From: Geobacillus genomosp. 3
GTDB taxonomy: Bacteria > Bacillota > Bacilli > Bacillales > Anoxybacillaceae
DNA length: 64,000 bases
Direction: 5' to 3'
NCBI RefSeq assembly: GCF_000445995.2
Contig: NC_022080.4
Span: forward strand, 256,001-320,000
Shown here: positions 26,995 to 37,360 of the stretch, piece by piece
How positions within the stretch are numbered: the stretch's first letter is position 1
Layout: each line of letters starts with the position of its first letter
Made by a program: the position numbers and the translations under genes
Notes under the pieces: model-generated
Told to the model about the DNA's origin: nothing
Database searches by the model: none
The model's input: only the letters and a program-made list of their open reading frames with translations

Positions 26995-27771
26995 TCATAG
27001 TTTAGAGCCGATATACGTCCCGCCGTCCACTTTCATGTGGCGATGGCTGGGCCAACCGGCCAATTTGCACAAAAACGGGCGCGTCGATGGATGGCGGCGG
27101 TCAGCCTCGTACAACCGAAGCGCGATGCCGCCGACAGCGAGCTCCGCGTACGCTCCCGTCTCATCGCGCCCGACATCGGGTTCGGGCAGGTCAAACAGCC
27201 GGCGGTAGCCATGGATCGCCCGCTGGAGATCGAGGGTGTAGACGCTAATCGACGACAGCGAAATAGAGCCGGCCGGGTGGCGCATGAGCGGCGCCAGCTC
27301 GTTCATCCGCACGTCATCATCGTCGCCCCACTGGATGAAAAACGGATAGCGAAACGTGCCGTCTGTGTCGTCTTCGATAAACAGCATCGACCATGTGAGC
27401 CGCTTGCCGTCATCGCGCTCGCGGCTGCCGGGGAACGGGCCGACCGGGGTGAATCCGTTTCGTTTGAGCTGTGCTGCCACCGCTTCGATGTTGTCCGTGC
27501 GGAAGGCAAATTGGGAGAAGCCGTTTCCTTCTTGGCAGTCGGCGACAAGCTGGGCGATGAGCGGATTTCCGCACGTTTTCGCCGTCTGCCTATCGGCGAT
27601 GGCGATCCATTCAATGTAGCGCAAATGTTCGAAGTAGCATAATGCGTTATACGTTCCCCACGACGGGTGGCGTCCGCCATGGATAGCTGTAAACCCCCAT
27701 TGTTCAAACGCTGTTTTCACCTGCTCCGGCCGTTCGGTTAAGTGGACGAGATGATCAAACGCGACATGCAT
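26995..27771 (-). CDS. Glyoxalase-like domain protein
   Basis: A 258-residue protein with the Glyoxalase_3-type pattern: an N-terminal FDHLVHLT strand with a metal-type His, the segment HPSWGTYNALCYF, YIEWIAIAD, and a second half beginning with SISLSSISVYTLDL. Two vicinal-oxygen-chelate repeats are likely. The substrate is unknown. It precedes the amine oxidase on the same strand and may be transcribed with it. Confidence 0.8.
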   Translation of the reverse strand: MHVAFDHLVHLTERPEQVKTAFEQWGFTAIHGGRHPSWGTYNALCYFEHLRYIEWIAIADRQTAKTCGNPLIAQLVADCQEGNGFSQFAFRTDNIEAVAAQLKRNGFTPVGPFPGSRERDDGKRLTWSMLFIEDDTDGTFRYPFFIQWGDDDDVRMNELAPLMRHPAGSISLSSISVYTLDLQRAIHGYRRLFDLPEPDVGRDETGAYAELAVGGIALRLYEADRRHPSTRPFLCKLAGWPSHRHMKVDGGTYIGSKL

Positions 27772-27802
27772 GACGGCGACCTCCTCCTAGACTGGGAATC
27801 GA

Positions 27803-28342
27803 TTAGCGGAACAACCTTTCTTTCAGCTTGTAAATGATGCGCTCGTTATCGACGGTGCGGTGGGCGATAAAATTCAAGTCCAGCTTGATGTCTTCGATTT
27901 GGGCGGTCAATTGTTCGCAGTGGGAGTTCATTTTTTGTTCGAAGCGGTCCACGGTTTGTTTCAATGAGGCAAATTCGTGATGAAGCTGGTGGACGTCAGC
28001 GGTGAGAGCTTCCAGCTTCGCGTCTGTTTTTTGGTAGCGGAGAAGAGCAGCCGCGATGCCGTTCCATTCCGTTTGCCCGGCGCGAAGCGAATCTTGTTCT
28101 TGGCGCAGCCGCTGTTGTTCCAGGCGGATTTCTTGCTGTTCTTTGCGAATTTCTTGTTGCTCTTTCCGGATTTCTTGCTGTTCTCTGCGAATTTCTTGTT
28201 GCTCTTTTCGGATTTCTTCTTGTTCTTGACGAATGGCGATTTGCTCCCGCTCGAGCCGCTCTTGGCCGTTCACGAGCTTTTGCAGCGTACCGTCCATGGC
28301 GTTCAGGCGGTCGTGCACTTGGGCGAGCAGCGCTTCACTCAT
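27803..28342 (-). CDS. Coiled-coil protein with EIRKEQQ heptad repeats
   Basis: A 179-residue protein that is almost entirely coiled coil. Residues about 28-80 contain seven tandem heptads of the type IRKEQQE, encoded by near-identical 21-bp DNA repeats (about 28085-28240). The N-terminus MSEALLAQVHDRLNAMDGTLQKLV and the tail DNERIIYKLKERLF resemble other Geobacillus coiled-coil proteins such as the one at 36782. No catalytic domain is visible and the function is unknown. The ATG at 28342 was chosen for its spacing from AAGGGGG; two more ATGs lie just upstream. A perfect consensus promoter precedes it. Confidence 0.8.
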   Translation of the reverse strand: MSEALLAQVHDRLNAMDGTLQKLVNGQERLEREQIAIRQEQEEIRKEQQEIRREQQEIRKEQQEIRKEQQEIRLEQQRLRQEQDSLRAGQTEWNGIAAALLRYQKTDAKLEALTADVHQLHHEFASLKQTVDRFEQKMNSHCEQLTAQIEDIKLDLNFIAHRTVDNERIIYKLKERLFR

Positions 28343-28376
28343 CGTCATCATTCCCCCTTTTTCGCCTGTTACGGCC

Positions 28377-28405
28377 ATTATAGTACATATGTTCGGATGT
28401 GTCAA
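28377..28405 (-). promoter_or_regulatory. Perfect sigma-A promoter of the coiled-coil gene
   Basis: On the minus strand, TTGACA (28405-28400), a 17-bp gap and TATAAT (28382-28377) match the consensus at all 12 positions. The start of transcription should lie about 25 nt upstream of the coding region. Confidence 0.85.
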
Positions 28406-28506
28406 CGGACAACTAGGCAAAAGATGGCCGGATGGTTGCTTTATTTCCTAAACGTTTGGTATCATCATAGTATTGTGGAAGGTCGACCATGTCGGAGGTG
28501 AACACA

Positions 28507-28797
28507 ATGTCGCGAATTTCCATTGACCAAGTCAAACACGTCGCCGACTTGGCGCGGTTGGCGATTACGGAGGAAGAGGCGGAGATGTTTACGAAACAGC
28601 TTGATGCCATCATTACGTTTGCCGAGCAGTTGAATGAGCTGGATACGGAAAACGTACCGCCGACATCGCACGTGCTTGATATGAGAAACGTGATGCGCGA
28701 GGATATTCCAGAACCGGGGCTGCCGCGCGAAGAAGTGTTGAAAAACGCGCCAGATCAGCAAGACGGCCAGTTCCGTGTGCCGGCCATTTTAGAGTAA
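28507..28797 (+). CDS. gatC: Aspartyl/glutamyl-tRNA amidotransferase subunit C
   Basis: GatC is the small subunit that wraps the GatCAB complex, which amidates Glu-tRNA(Gln) and Asp-tRNA(Asn). The 96-residue sequence shows [18 protein letters not shown] and the conserved [27 protein letters not shown] segment. The ATG at 28507 follows GGAGGTG by 7 nt; an upstream in-frame ATG at 28489 overlaps that site. Confidence 0.97.
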   Translation: MSRISIDQVKHVADLARLAITEEEAEMFTKQLDAIITFAEQLNELDTENVPPTSHVLDMRNVMREDIPEPGLPREEVLKNAPDQQDGQFRVPAILE

Positions 28798-28809
28798 GGA
28801 GGGGGATTT

Positions 28810-30267
28810 ATGTCGCTTTTTGACCATTCCGTGTCAGAATTACATACGTTGCTGAAGAAAAAAGAAGTGTCGATTTTCGATTTAGTCGACGAATCGTACC
28901 GCCGCATCGATGAAGTGGAAGAGAAAGTGCAAGCGTTTTTAACATTAAATGAAGAACAGGCGCGGGCGAAAGCGAAAGAGTTGGATAACCAGCTCGCCAA
29001 AGGCGAAGAAACGAACCCGCTGTTCGGCTTGCCGATCGGCATTAAAGACAACATCGTCACAAAAGGGCTGCGTACGACATGCGCCAGCAAAATTTTGTAC
29101 AACTTTGACCCGATTTACGACGCCACTGTCATGGAGCGGTTGAATGCCGCAGGGACGATCACGATCGGGAAGTTGAACATGGACGAGTTCGCCATGGGCT
29201 CGTCGACGGAAAACTCCGGGTTTCAGCTGACGCGCAACCCGTGGGACTTAGAGCGCGTTCCGGGCGGTTCCAGCGGCGGTTCGGCGGCGGCGGTGGCGGC
29301 CGGCGAAGTGCCGTTTGCGCTCGGCTCGGATACGGGCGGTTCGATCCGCCAGCCCGCGGCGTTTTGCGGGGTTGTCGGATTGAAGCCGACATACGGCCGC
29401 GTGTCGCGCTTCGGGCTTGTCGCGTTTGCGTCATCGCTCGACCAAATCGGCCCGATTACGCGTACGGTGGAAGATAACGCCTACTTGCTGCAAGTGATTT
29501 CTGGCGTTGACCCGATGGATTCGACATCAGCGAACATCCCGGTGCCCAACTATGTCGAAGCGTTGACGGGCGATATCAAAGGCTTGAAAATCGCTGTGCC
29601 GAAAGAATATTTCGGCGAAGGCGTCGACGAAGGCGTGCGCCAGTCGGTGCTTGCTGCGCTCAATGTGCTCGAGAAACTTGGAGCGACATGGGAAGAAGTG
29701 TCGCTGCCGCATTCCAAGTACGCCTTGGCGACATACTACTTGCTCGCTTCGTCGGAAGCATCGGCCAACCTTGCCCGCTTTGACGGCGTTCGCTACGGAT
29801 ATCGGACCGACAACGCAAAAAACTTGATCGACATGTACAAACTGACGCGAAGCGAAGGGTTCGGCAACGAGGTCAAGCGCCGCATCATGCTTGGGACGTT
29901 TGCCTTAAGCTCGGGCTATTACGATGCGTATTACAAAAAAGCGCAAAAAGTGCGGACGCTGATCAAGCGCGACTTCGAAAACGTCTTTGACCAATACGAC
30001 GTCATCATCGGTCCGACCACGCCGACGCCAGCGTTTCAAATCGGCGAGAAAACGAGTGATCCGCTGACGATGTACGCAAACGACATTTTGACGATCCCGG
30101 TCAACCTGGCGGGCGTGCCGGCCATTTCCGTGCCGTGCGGCTTTGTCGGCGGCTTGCCGGTCGGCTTGCAAATCATCGGCAAGCACTTCGATGAAAGCAC
30201 GGTCTACCGCGTCGCTCACGCCTTTGAACAGGCGACCGACTACCATAAGCAAAAACCGGTGTTGTAA
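28810..30267 (+). CDS. gatA: Aspartyl/glutamyl-tRNA amidotransferase subunit A
   Basis: GatA is the amidase that frees ammonia from glutamine. The Ser-cisSer-Lys triad is complete: K79 (IGIKD), S154 in [12 protein letters not shown] and S178 in [12 protein letters not shown]. It has 485 residues, the normal size. It follows gatC after 12 nt with AAGGAGGGGG upstream, and gatB follows after 13 nt. Confidence 0.98.
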   Translation: MSLFDHSVSELHTLLKKKEVSIFDLVDESYRRIDEVEEKVQAFLTLNEEQARAKAKELDNQLAKGEETNPLFGLPIGIKDNIVTKGLRTTCASKILYNFDPIYDATVMERLNAAGTITIGKLNMDEFAMGSSTENSGFQLTRNPWDLERVPGGSSGGSAAAVAAGEVPFALGSDTGGSIRQPAAFCGVVGLKPTYGRVSRFGLVAFASSLDQIGPITRTVEDNAYLLQVISGVDPMDSTSANIPVPNYVEALTGDIKGLKIAVPKEYFGEGVDEGVRQSVLAALNVLEKLGATWEEVSLPHSKYALATYYLLASSEASANLARFDGVRYGYRTDNAKNLIDMYKLTRSEGFGNEVKRRIMLGTFALSSGYYDAYYKKAQKVRTLIKRDFENVFDQYDVIIGPTTPTPAFQIGEKTSDPLTMYANDILTIPVNLAGVPAISVPCGFVGGLPVGLQIIGKHFDESTVYRVAHAFEQATDYHKQKPVL

Positions 30268-30280
30268 GGGGGGTTAGGTG

Positions 30281-31711
30281 ATGAACTTTGAAACGGTCAT
30301 CGGACTTGAGGTGCACGTCGAGCTGAAAACGAAATCGAAAATTTTCTCCAGCAGCCCGAACGCGTTCGGCGCACCCCCGAACACGCAAACGAACGTCATC
30401 GACTTAGGGTATCCGGGCGTGCTGCCGGTGTTGAACCGCCAGGCGGTCGAGTTTGCGATGAAAGCGGCGATGGCGTTGAACTGCGAAATCGCGACCGAGA
30501 CGAAATTTGACCGCAAAAACTACTTTTATCCGGACAACCCGAAGGCGTACCAAATTTCGCAATACGACCAGCCGCTCGGCAAAAACGGCTGGATCGAAAT
30601 CGAAGTGAACGGGAAAAAGAAAAAAATCGGCATCACCCGCATTCACTTAGAAGAAGACGCCGGCAAATTGACGCACACAGGCGACGGCTATTCGCTCGTT
30701 GACTTTAACCGCCAAGGGACGCCGCTCATTGAGATCGTCTCGGAACCGGACATCCGTTCGCCGGAAGAAGCGTACGCCTACTTGGAAAAATTAAAAGCGA
30801 TCATCCAGTACACAGGCGTTTCCGACTGCAAAATGGAAGAAGGGTCGCTCCGCTGCGACGCCAACATTTCGCTCCGTCCGATCGGGTCGGACAAGTTCGG
30901 TACAAAAACGGAATTGAAAAACCTCAACTCGTTCAACTTCGTTCGCATGGGGTTGGAATACGAAGCGAAGCGGCAGGAGAAAATTTTGCTCTCGGGCGGC
31001 GTCATCCGTCAAGAAACGCGGCGGTTTGACGAAGCGACGAAAACAACGATTTTGATGCGCGTCAAAGAAGGATCGGAAGACTACCGCTACTTCCCGGAGC
31101 CGGACTTAGTCATGCTCTATATTGACGACGAATGGAAAGAGCGCGTCCGTGCCTCGATTCCGGAGCTGCCGGACGCCCGCCGGAAGCGGTATATCGAGGA
31201 ATGGGGCTTGCCGGAATACGACGCCAAAGTGCTCACCTTGACGAAAGAAATGGCCGACTTCTTTGAAGCGACCGTCGCCAACGGCGCCGACCCGAAACTG
31301 GCGTCCAACTGGCTCATGGTCGAAGTATCGGGATACCTCAACGCCGAGCAAAAAGAGCTCCATGACATCGCCTTGACGCCGGAAAGCTTGGCAGGGATGA
31401 TCAAACTGATCCAAAACGGCACGATTTCGTCGAAAATCGCGAAAAAAGTGTTTAAAGAACTCGTCGAAAAAGGCGGCGACCCGGAACAAATCGTCAAAGA
31501 AAAAGGGCTCGTGCAAATTTCCGACGAAGGAGCGCTGCGCAAAATCGTGCTCGAAGTGTTGGATGCCAACCCGCAGTCGGTCGAGGACTTCAAAAACGGC
31601 AAAGACCGCGCCCTTGGCTTCCTCGTCGGGCAAGTGATGAAAGCGACGAAAGGGCAAGCGAACCCGCCGCTTGTCAACAAGCTGCTTGTCGAAGAAATCA
31701 AGAAGCGCTAA
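30281..31711 (+). CDS. gatB: Aspartyl/glutamyl-tRNA amidotransferase subunit B
   Basis: GatB binds the misacylated tRNA, activates its side chain with ATP and receives ammonia from GatA. The 476-residue sequence starts [16 protein letters not shown], has [21 protein letters not shown] and HLEEDAGK, and ends with the YqeY-like tail [17 protein letters not shown]. The ATG at 30281 was preferred over the adjoining GTG at 30278. A strong terminator follows. Confidence 0.98.
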   Translation: MNFETVIGLEVHVELKTKSKIFSSSPNAFGAPPNTQTNVIDLGYPGVLPVLNRQAVEFAMKAAMALNCEIATETKFDRKNYFYPDNPKAYQISQYDQPLGKNGWIEIEVNGKKKKIGITRIHLEEDAGKLTHTGDGYSLVDFNRQGTPLIEIVSEPDIRSPEEAYAYLEKLKAIIQYTGVSDCKMEEGSLRCDANISLRPIGSDKFGTKTELKNLNSFNFVRMGLEYEAKRQEKILLSGGVIRQETRRFDEATKTTILMRVKEGSEDYRYFPEPDLVMLYIDDEWKERVRASIPELPDARRKRYIEEWGLPEYDAKVLTLTKEMADFFEATVANGADPKLASNWLMVEVSGYLNAEQKELHDIALTPESLAGMIKLIQNGTISSKIAKKVFKELVEKGGDPEQIVKEKGLVQISDEGALRKIVLEVLDANPQSVEDFKNGKDRALGFLVGQVMKATKGQANPPLVNKLLVEEIKKR

Positions 31712-31718
31712 ATGGCAA

Positions 31719-31747
31719 GAAAAGCCCGCCAATCAGCGGGCTTTTCC
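31719..31747. terminator. gatCAB terminator
   Basis: AAAAGCCCGC (31720-31729) pairs with GCGGGCTTTT (31736-31745) across a 6-nt loop. Confidence 0.92.
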
Positions 31748-31783
31748 TATAAGGAGATTTTTTAGATTTTTTGAAAAATACAA

Positions 31784-31840
31784 TTGACAGCCCACAGCGG
31801 AAATGGTAGATTTTTATATAAAACCAACTGAATTAGTTGG
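31784..31840 (+). promoter_or_regulatory. Promoter with downstream palindrome for the sulfhydrylase gene
   Basis: TTGACA at 31784-31789, a 17-bp gap and TAGATT at 31807-31812 (with extended TGG) form the promoter. Directly after the predicted start site lies the palindrome CCAACT-gaatt-AGTTGG (31824-31840), placed where a repressor would block transcription. No SAM riboswitch is visible in the 85-nt leader. Confidence 0.6.
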
Positions 31841-31858
31841 ATATAGACACCAGGATGA

Positions 31859-33202
<1,344 letters not shown>

Positions 33203-33212
33203 TGCAGGTACA

Positions 33213-33244
33213 AGGAAAGCCACCCGCTTGCCGGGTGGCTTTCG
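33213..33244. terminator. Terminator after the sulfhydrylase gene
   Basis: GAAAGCCACCCG (33215-33226) pairs with CGGGTGGCTTTC (33232-33243) across a 5-nt loop. The T-run is short. Confidence 0.85.
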
Positions 33245-33414
33245 TAAGCTCAGAGACAGCTTGTTTTTTATAATGGGACACTGCCTTACGGTTCCAGATT
33301 GCCTTGGTACGCGCACTGTCGTGTTTGCTAGTTGATGCCGGCTCGTTTCCAGGCAGGCAAGCTAGGAACATGGCGTCCTCAAGTTTGTGTTTCCATGTTA
33401 GGGCCAATGGCCTG

Positions 33415-34044
33415 TCACAATCCTTTCGGCGTCACTTTCTTTTCGACTTTGCGCAGCAGCCAGTCAAAGGCAATCGCTAAGACCGCCGCGGGGATGGCGC
33501 CGGCTAAAATCAAGTTTTTGTCGGCGATGCGCAAGCCGCGGTCGATCAAGTCGCCAAGCCCGCCGGCGCCGATGAAGGTCGCGAGGGCGGCGACGCCGAT
33601 CGTCAGCACCGTCGCCGTGCGGACGCCGGCCATGATGACAGGGAGCGAGAGAGGGAGTTCCACCATCCATAAAATTTGCCGCGATGTCATCCCCATCCCT
33701 TTCCCCGCGTCGACAAGCGCCGGGTCGACGCCGAGAATGCCGGTGTAGGTGTTGCGCAAAATCGGAAGCAAGGCATACAGCGTCAAGGCGATGATTGCCG
33801 GCAGTTTGCCGATGCCGAAAATCGGAAGCATAAATCCAAGCAAGGCCAGGCTCGGAATCGTTTGAATGATGGCGGCTACTCCAATGATCGGCTCGGCGAG
33901 TTTGCGATACCGCGTCAACGCGACGCCGAGCGGTACGGCTATGACGATCGCAATGCCCATGGCGATGGCCGATAACAGCACATGTTCTTGAAACGCAATC
34001 CAAATGTCATGTTTTCGTTCGATCAATGTTTGCAATAATTCCAT
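33415..34044 (-). CDS. Osmoprotectant ABC transporter permease (OpuCB-like)
   Basis: A 209-residue permease with about five membrane helices and the EAA-like cytoplasmic loop (VDAGKGMGMTSRQILWMVELPLSLPVIMAG). It fits the OpuBB/OpuCB family that moves glycine betaine, choline or carnitine. The AAGGAGGG site lies before the ATG. It is the last gene of a three-gene unit. Only one permease is present, whereas B. subtilis opuC has two, so it probably forms a homodimer. Confidence 0.9.
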   Translation of the reverse strand: MELLQTLIERKHDIWIAFQEHVLLSAIAMGIAIVIAVPLGVALTRYRKLAEPIIGVAAIIQTIPSLALLGFMLPIFGIGKLPAIIALTLYALLPILRNTYTGILGVDPALVDAGKGMGMTSRQILWMVELPLSLPVIMAGVRTATVLTIGVAALATFIGAGGLGDLIDRGLRIADKNLILAGAIPAAVLAIAFDWLLRKVEKKVTPKGL

Positions 34045-34060
34045 TGTATCCCTCCTTGGC

Positions 34061-34089
34061 GGAAAAAGCGGCAGCGGATGGCTGCCGCT
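34061..34089 (-). terminator. Terminator-like hairpin before the permease gene
   Basis: On the minus strand AGCGGCAGC pairs with GCTGCCGCT, followed by TTTTT, only about 18 nt before the permease start. It would reduce permease expression relative to the ATPase and binding protein. The 237-nt gap also holds a 10-bp inverted repeat (GGCAGAACCG/CGGTTCTGCC, 34135-34172) and the palindrome ACGGGGCGCCCCGT near 34238-34251. Confidence 0.55.
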
Positions 34090-34281
34090 CGGTCACGGGC
34101 TGAAACTGAAAGATTGGCAAGGTTTTGGTTCACTGGCAGAACCGATCCTGTTGGCAGACAAGCGGTTCTGCCTTCTCAACATGAGGCGTGTGTATTCAGG
34201 CGAACGAGCGGCGAGTTTCTAGCCCGATGGCGGGAAACGGGGCGCCCCGTTTTTGGCCGTCGTTCGCCCCCGTTATTGTCG

Positions 34282-35409
34282 TCATGCGTGCTGCTGGAAC
34301 GTCCACTCCGCGAGCGCGCGCATCATGCTCGAGCGCGTGATCCCGCCGACGAGCCGGTCGCCATCGAGCACCGGGATGATGCGCACATCCGGGTCTTGGA
34401 ACAGGGCGGCGACGTTCGTGACGTCCGCTTCTTTCGCCAGCGTCGTCACATCGTAATCGGCGATGTCGGCGACTAACAAATGCTCTTCTTGATAGCGCTG
34501 TTCAATTTGTTTCAGCGTCACGATGCCGAGAAAGGCCTGCTTTTTATCGACCACGACCAGGCTGTCGACTTTTTTCGCTTTCATCAATCGGAACGCCTCG
34601 GCCAAACCGCGGCGCGGCGAGATCGTCGCGACGTCCGCCGACATTAAATCTTCCGCCGTCGGCACGGCCGTCTGGCGGGTCCGCAGCCGGTCTTCGCCGA
34701 TAAACTCGCGGACGAACGAGTTCGCCGGCCGCCGGAGCATTTGGTCCGGCGTCGCGAACTGGACGATTTCCCCGTCTTTCATGAGCGCAATCCGATCGGC
34801 GATTTTGATCGCTTCATCCATATCGTGGGTGACAAAGACGATCGTTTTGTGAATCTCTTCTTGCAGGCGGACGATGTCATCTTGCAGCTGCTCGCGGCTG
34901 ATCGGGTCAAGAGCGCTGAACGGCTCGTCCATTAAAATAATGTCTGGCTCGGCGGCCAAGGCGCGGACGACGCCAACGCGCTGCTGCTGCCCGCCGCTCA
35001 GTTCCGACGGGTAGCGGTGTTTAAACGTCGCCGGATCCAGGCCGACGAGCTCAAGCAATTCGTCAACCCGTTTTTCATAGGTGTGTTTTTCCCATTTTTT
35101 CAGCTTCGGCACGAGTGCGATGTTTTCCGCGATCGTCATGTGCGGAAACAAGCCGATTTGCTGGATGACGTAGCCGATGTTGCGCCGCAGATCAACCGGG
35201 TCGAGCTGGGAAATGTCTTGCCCGTCGATGTACACTTTGCCTGAAGTCGGCTCGATCAAGCGGTTGATCATCCGCATCGTCGTCGTTTTTCCGCACCCGC
35301 TCGGCCCGATCAAGGCGACCAACTCTCCTTTGCGAATGTCGAGATTAATATTCTTTAAGGCGACAAAGCCGTCCTCATACTGTTTCGTGACGTTTTCAAA
35401 CCGAATCAT
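34282..35409 (-). CDS. Osmoprotectant ABC transporter ATPase with CBS domains (OpuCA-like)
   Basis: An ABC ATPase of 375 residues. Walker A is GPSGCGKTT, the signature is LSGGQQQRVGVVRAL, and Walker B is IILMDEPFSALD. Two CBS domains follow in the C-terminal third (from about residue 255), which sense ionic strength or nucleotides in this family. I chose the second ATG (35409), which has GAGGA at a proper distance; the first (35415) lies too close. It is the middle gene of the operon. Confidence 0.92.
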   Translation of the reverse strand: MIRFENVTKQYEDGFVALKNINLDIRKGELVALIGPSGCGKTTTMRMINRLIEPTSGKVYIDGQDISQLDPVDLRRNIGYVIQQIGLFPHMTIAENIALVPKLKKWEKHTYEKRVDELLELVGLDPATFKHRYPSELSGGQQQRVGVVRALAAEPDIILMDEPFSALDPISREQLQDDIVRLQEEIHKTIVFVTHDMDEAIKIADRIALMKDGEIVQFATPDQMLRRPANSFVREFIGEDRLRTRQTAVPTAEDLMSADVATISPRRGLAEAFRLMKAKKVDSLVVVDKKQAFLGIVTLKQIEQRYQEEHLLVADIADYDVTTLAKEADVTNVAALFQDPDVRIIPVLDGDRLVGGITRSSMMRALAEWTFQQHA

Positions 35410-35425
35410 CCACATTCCTCGCTTT

Positions 35426-36328
35426 CTAGTCGATCAGTCCCTCCGCTTTTAAGAAATCAATCGCCACCTCACGCGGCCGTTTTCCTTCCAAGTTCACTTC
35501 ACCATTTAATTCCATCATTTTTTCATCGGTTAAAATATTGGCCAACTTGTTTAGTTTCTCCTCAAGCCCCGGGTTGGCGTCCAACACTTCTTGGCGGATA
35601 ATCGGCACAGCGTGGTACGGCGGGAAGTACTGTTTGTCATCTTTCAATACGACCAAATCGTATTTTTTAATCCGGGCGTCGGTCGTGTAGGCGGTGATGA
35701 CGTCAATTTCGCCGTTTTTCGCCGCTTCGTATTGCAAGTCCGGATCGATCGTCACTTTTTTCTTGAATTGGAACCCGTACGTATCGACAAGCCCGTCATA
35801 GCCGTCGCTTCGCTCAAAAAACTCGGCGTCTGACCCAAACGTAAGGGAAGACGAATGTTTCACCAAATCGGAGTACGTTTTCACCCCGAGCTTTTCCGCC
35901 AAGTCTCTGCGCATGGCCAAGGCGTAGGTGTTGTTAAATCCGAGTGGTTTGAGCCAAGCGATGTTGTATTTTTCGTTATATAATTTCTTCGTTTCGTTGT
36001 AAATTTGTTCGGGCGTCTTCGCAGGATCGTACGGCTGTTTTAAAATGTTCAAATACCCCGTCCCGGTGTACTCGACATACATGTCGACATCTCCGTTTTC
36101 GATGGCTTGCTGGAGCATAAACGCGCCGCCTAAACTGTCTTTCACGTCAACATCCAAATCGGTATTGGCTTTTACATATTCCGCCAGCAAATGCGTCAAA
36201 ATGACTTGCTCGGTAAACTTCTTGCCGGTAATGACAATTTTCCCTTTCGCATCACTCGTTCCGCTGCAGGCTGCTAGTCCAAACATAAGCCCGACAGCGA
36301 GCAAAGACATGATCCATTTTCGCAACAT
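35426..36328 (-). CDS. Osmoprotectant ABC transporter substrate-binding lipoprotein (OpuCC-like)
   Basis: A lipoprotein of 300 residues with lipobox GLAAC near residue 21, then a quaternary-amine-binding fold (KIVITGKKFTEQVILTHLLAEYVKANTDLDV...). It matches the glycine betaine/choline-binding OpuAC/OpuCC family; the ligand cannot be read off. The ATG at 36328 follows AAGGAGG. It is the first gene of the unit, upstream of the ATPase, unlike B. subtilis opuC where the ATPase comes first. Confidence 0.9.
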   Translation of the reverse strand: MLRKWIMSLLAVGLMFGLAACSGTSDAKGKIVITGKKFTEQVILTHLLAEYVKANTDLDVDVKDSLGGAFMLQQAIENGDVDMYVEYTGTGYLNILKQPYDPAKTPEQIYNETKKLYNEKYNIAWLKPLGFNNTYALAMRRDLAEKLGVKTYSDLVKHSSSLTFGSDAEFFERSDGYDGLVDTYGFQFKKKVTIDPDLQYEAAKNGEIDVITAYTTDARIKKYDLVVLKDDKQYFPPYHAVPIIRQEVLDANPGLEEKLNKLANILTDEKMMELNGEVNLEGKRPREVAIDFLKAEGLID

Positions 36329-36350
36329 GATTCCTCCTTTTTTGGTTACG

Positions 36351-36356
36351 ATTATA
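36351..36356 (-). promoter_or_regulatory. Candidate -10 box of the osmoprotectant operon
   Basis: A minus-strand TATAAT lies about 22 nt upstream of the binding-protein start. No convincing -35 box is found at 16-18 bp, so the call is weak. Confidence 0.35.
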
Positions 36357-36388
36357 CAAAATGAAGGGGGATAAAAAAGCGGCAACAA

Positions 36389-36781
36389 GACGCGGAGGGG
36401 TGAAAAAGCGTCACAGAAATAGGATATCGCAATTTGGGCTCAGCTGGCAAATTTGGTATCGACCGATATATTTGTCTGTCGCTTTCTCTCACGGCGATGA
36501 GCGTTCTCTTCTCCTTGATCCTAAAACATACTCCGGAATGCTTGCGAATCCTCTTAAATACTCCGAATTCGAGAGGTTCGAACAAGCCCTGTGCTCGTCC
36601 ATCGATGTGTCGGCCATGCGCTTCCCCGCGCCGTTGATCGAGAGGGCGCCCCGTTTGCCGCGGGAAAGGCTGGCGGGTTCCATGGCGCAGGCGAACGGAT
36701 CAACACGTGAACAAAAACGGCAGCTCACGCCTGCCTGGTGAAAAGGGAATCGGTGTGGAACGTTTCTTTATGGGGAACACG
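36389..36781. other. Intergenic region between osmoprotectant operon and coiled-coil gene
   Basis: About 390 nt without a gene I can support. Open frames here are short, lack ribosome sites and encode no recognisable domain. The region marks the left edge of the defence island. Confidence 0.5.
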
Positions 36782-37219
36782 TTACGCACGAACAAGGCGG
36801 TGAAGGGTGCTTTCCGTTTTGAAGACGCGAGCGTTCAAAACATGCAGTCCCGCTTCATGTTCGGCGAGGGAAGGCAGCACTTTGTCTTCCAGGATGGAGG
36901 TGATATGGGTGAGGTCGCCTTTCATATGATGGAGGTCGTGCGCCATCGCCTCGTATTTGGCGGCCAGCACTTCTTGCCCGTGGCGGAGCGCTTCGGCGAT
37001 CGCCTTCGTTTCGTTCGTGCGCTCATCCAGCAAGTCGATTCGCTGGGCAAGCGTGGCCGTCTGCTCTCTCAGTTGACCGACCTGGTGCTCAAGGTTGCTT
37101 GTCCGCTCATCGAGCTGGGCCACTTGCCCCTCCAAGGCGCCAACCCGCTGCTCGAGCGATTCGACCGCCGCGCGCGTCGCTTTCACTTCATGCAAAATTT
37201 CCCGCAGCAACGCTTCCAT
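36782..37219 (-). CDS. Coiled-coil protein divergent from jetA
   Basis: A 145-residue protein made of repeating coiled-coil heptads (VESLEQRVGALEGQVAQLDERTSNLEHQV...). It resembles the protein at 27803 in layout and in its tail. The ATG at 37219 is 9 nt after AAGGAG; the ATG at 37228 is too close. Its start is 142 nt from the start of jetA on the other strand. I do not know a Wadjet-linked gene of this type, so a link to defence is only positional. Confidence 0.75.
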   Translation of the reverse strand: MEALLREILHEVKATRAAVESLEQRVGALEGQVAQLDERTSNLEHQVGQLREQTATLAQRIDLLDERTNETKAIAEALRHGQEVLAAKYEAMAHDLHHMKGDLTHITSILEDKVLPSLAEHEAGLHVLNARVFKTESTLHRLVRA

Positions 37220-37360
37220 TCGTTTCATCTCCTTTTCGCTTCTATTTTACAAAAAACGCGCCCCGATGGCGAGAAAAATAGGAAAACGGTTTGAGCTGGA
37301 AAAAGAGTAGGGGGAATCGTTACAATAAACGTAGAGAAAACGAAGCGAAGGTGGACGGAA

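Noticed and set aside
34004..34476. Plus-strand frames over the osmoprotectant operon gap
   Set aside because: They have no ribosome sites and run antisense to the ATPase gene and the hairpin-rich gap.
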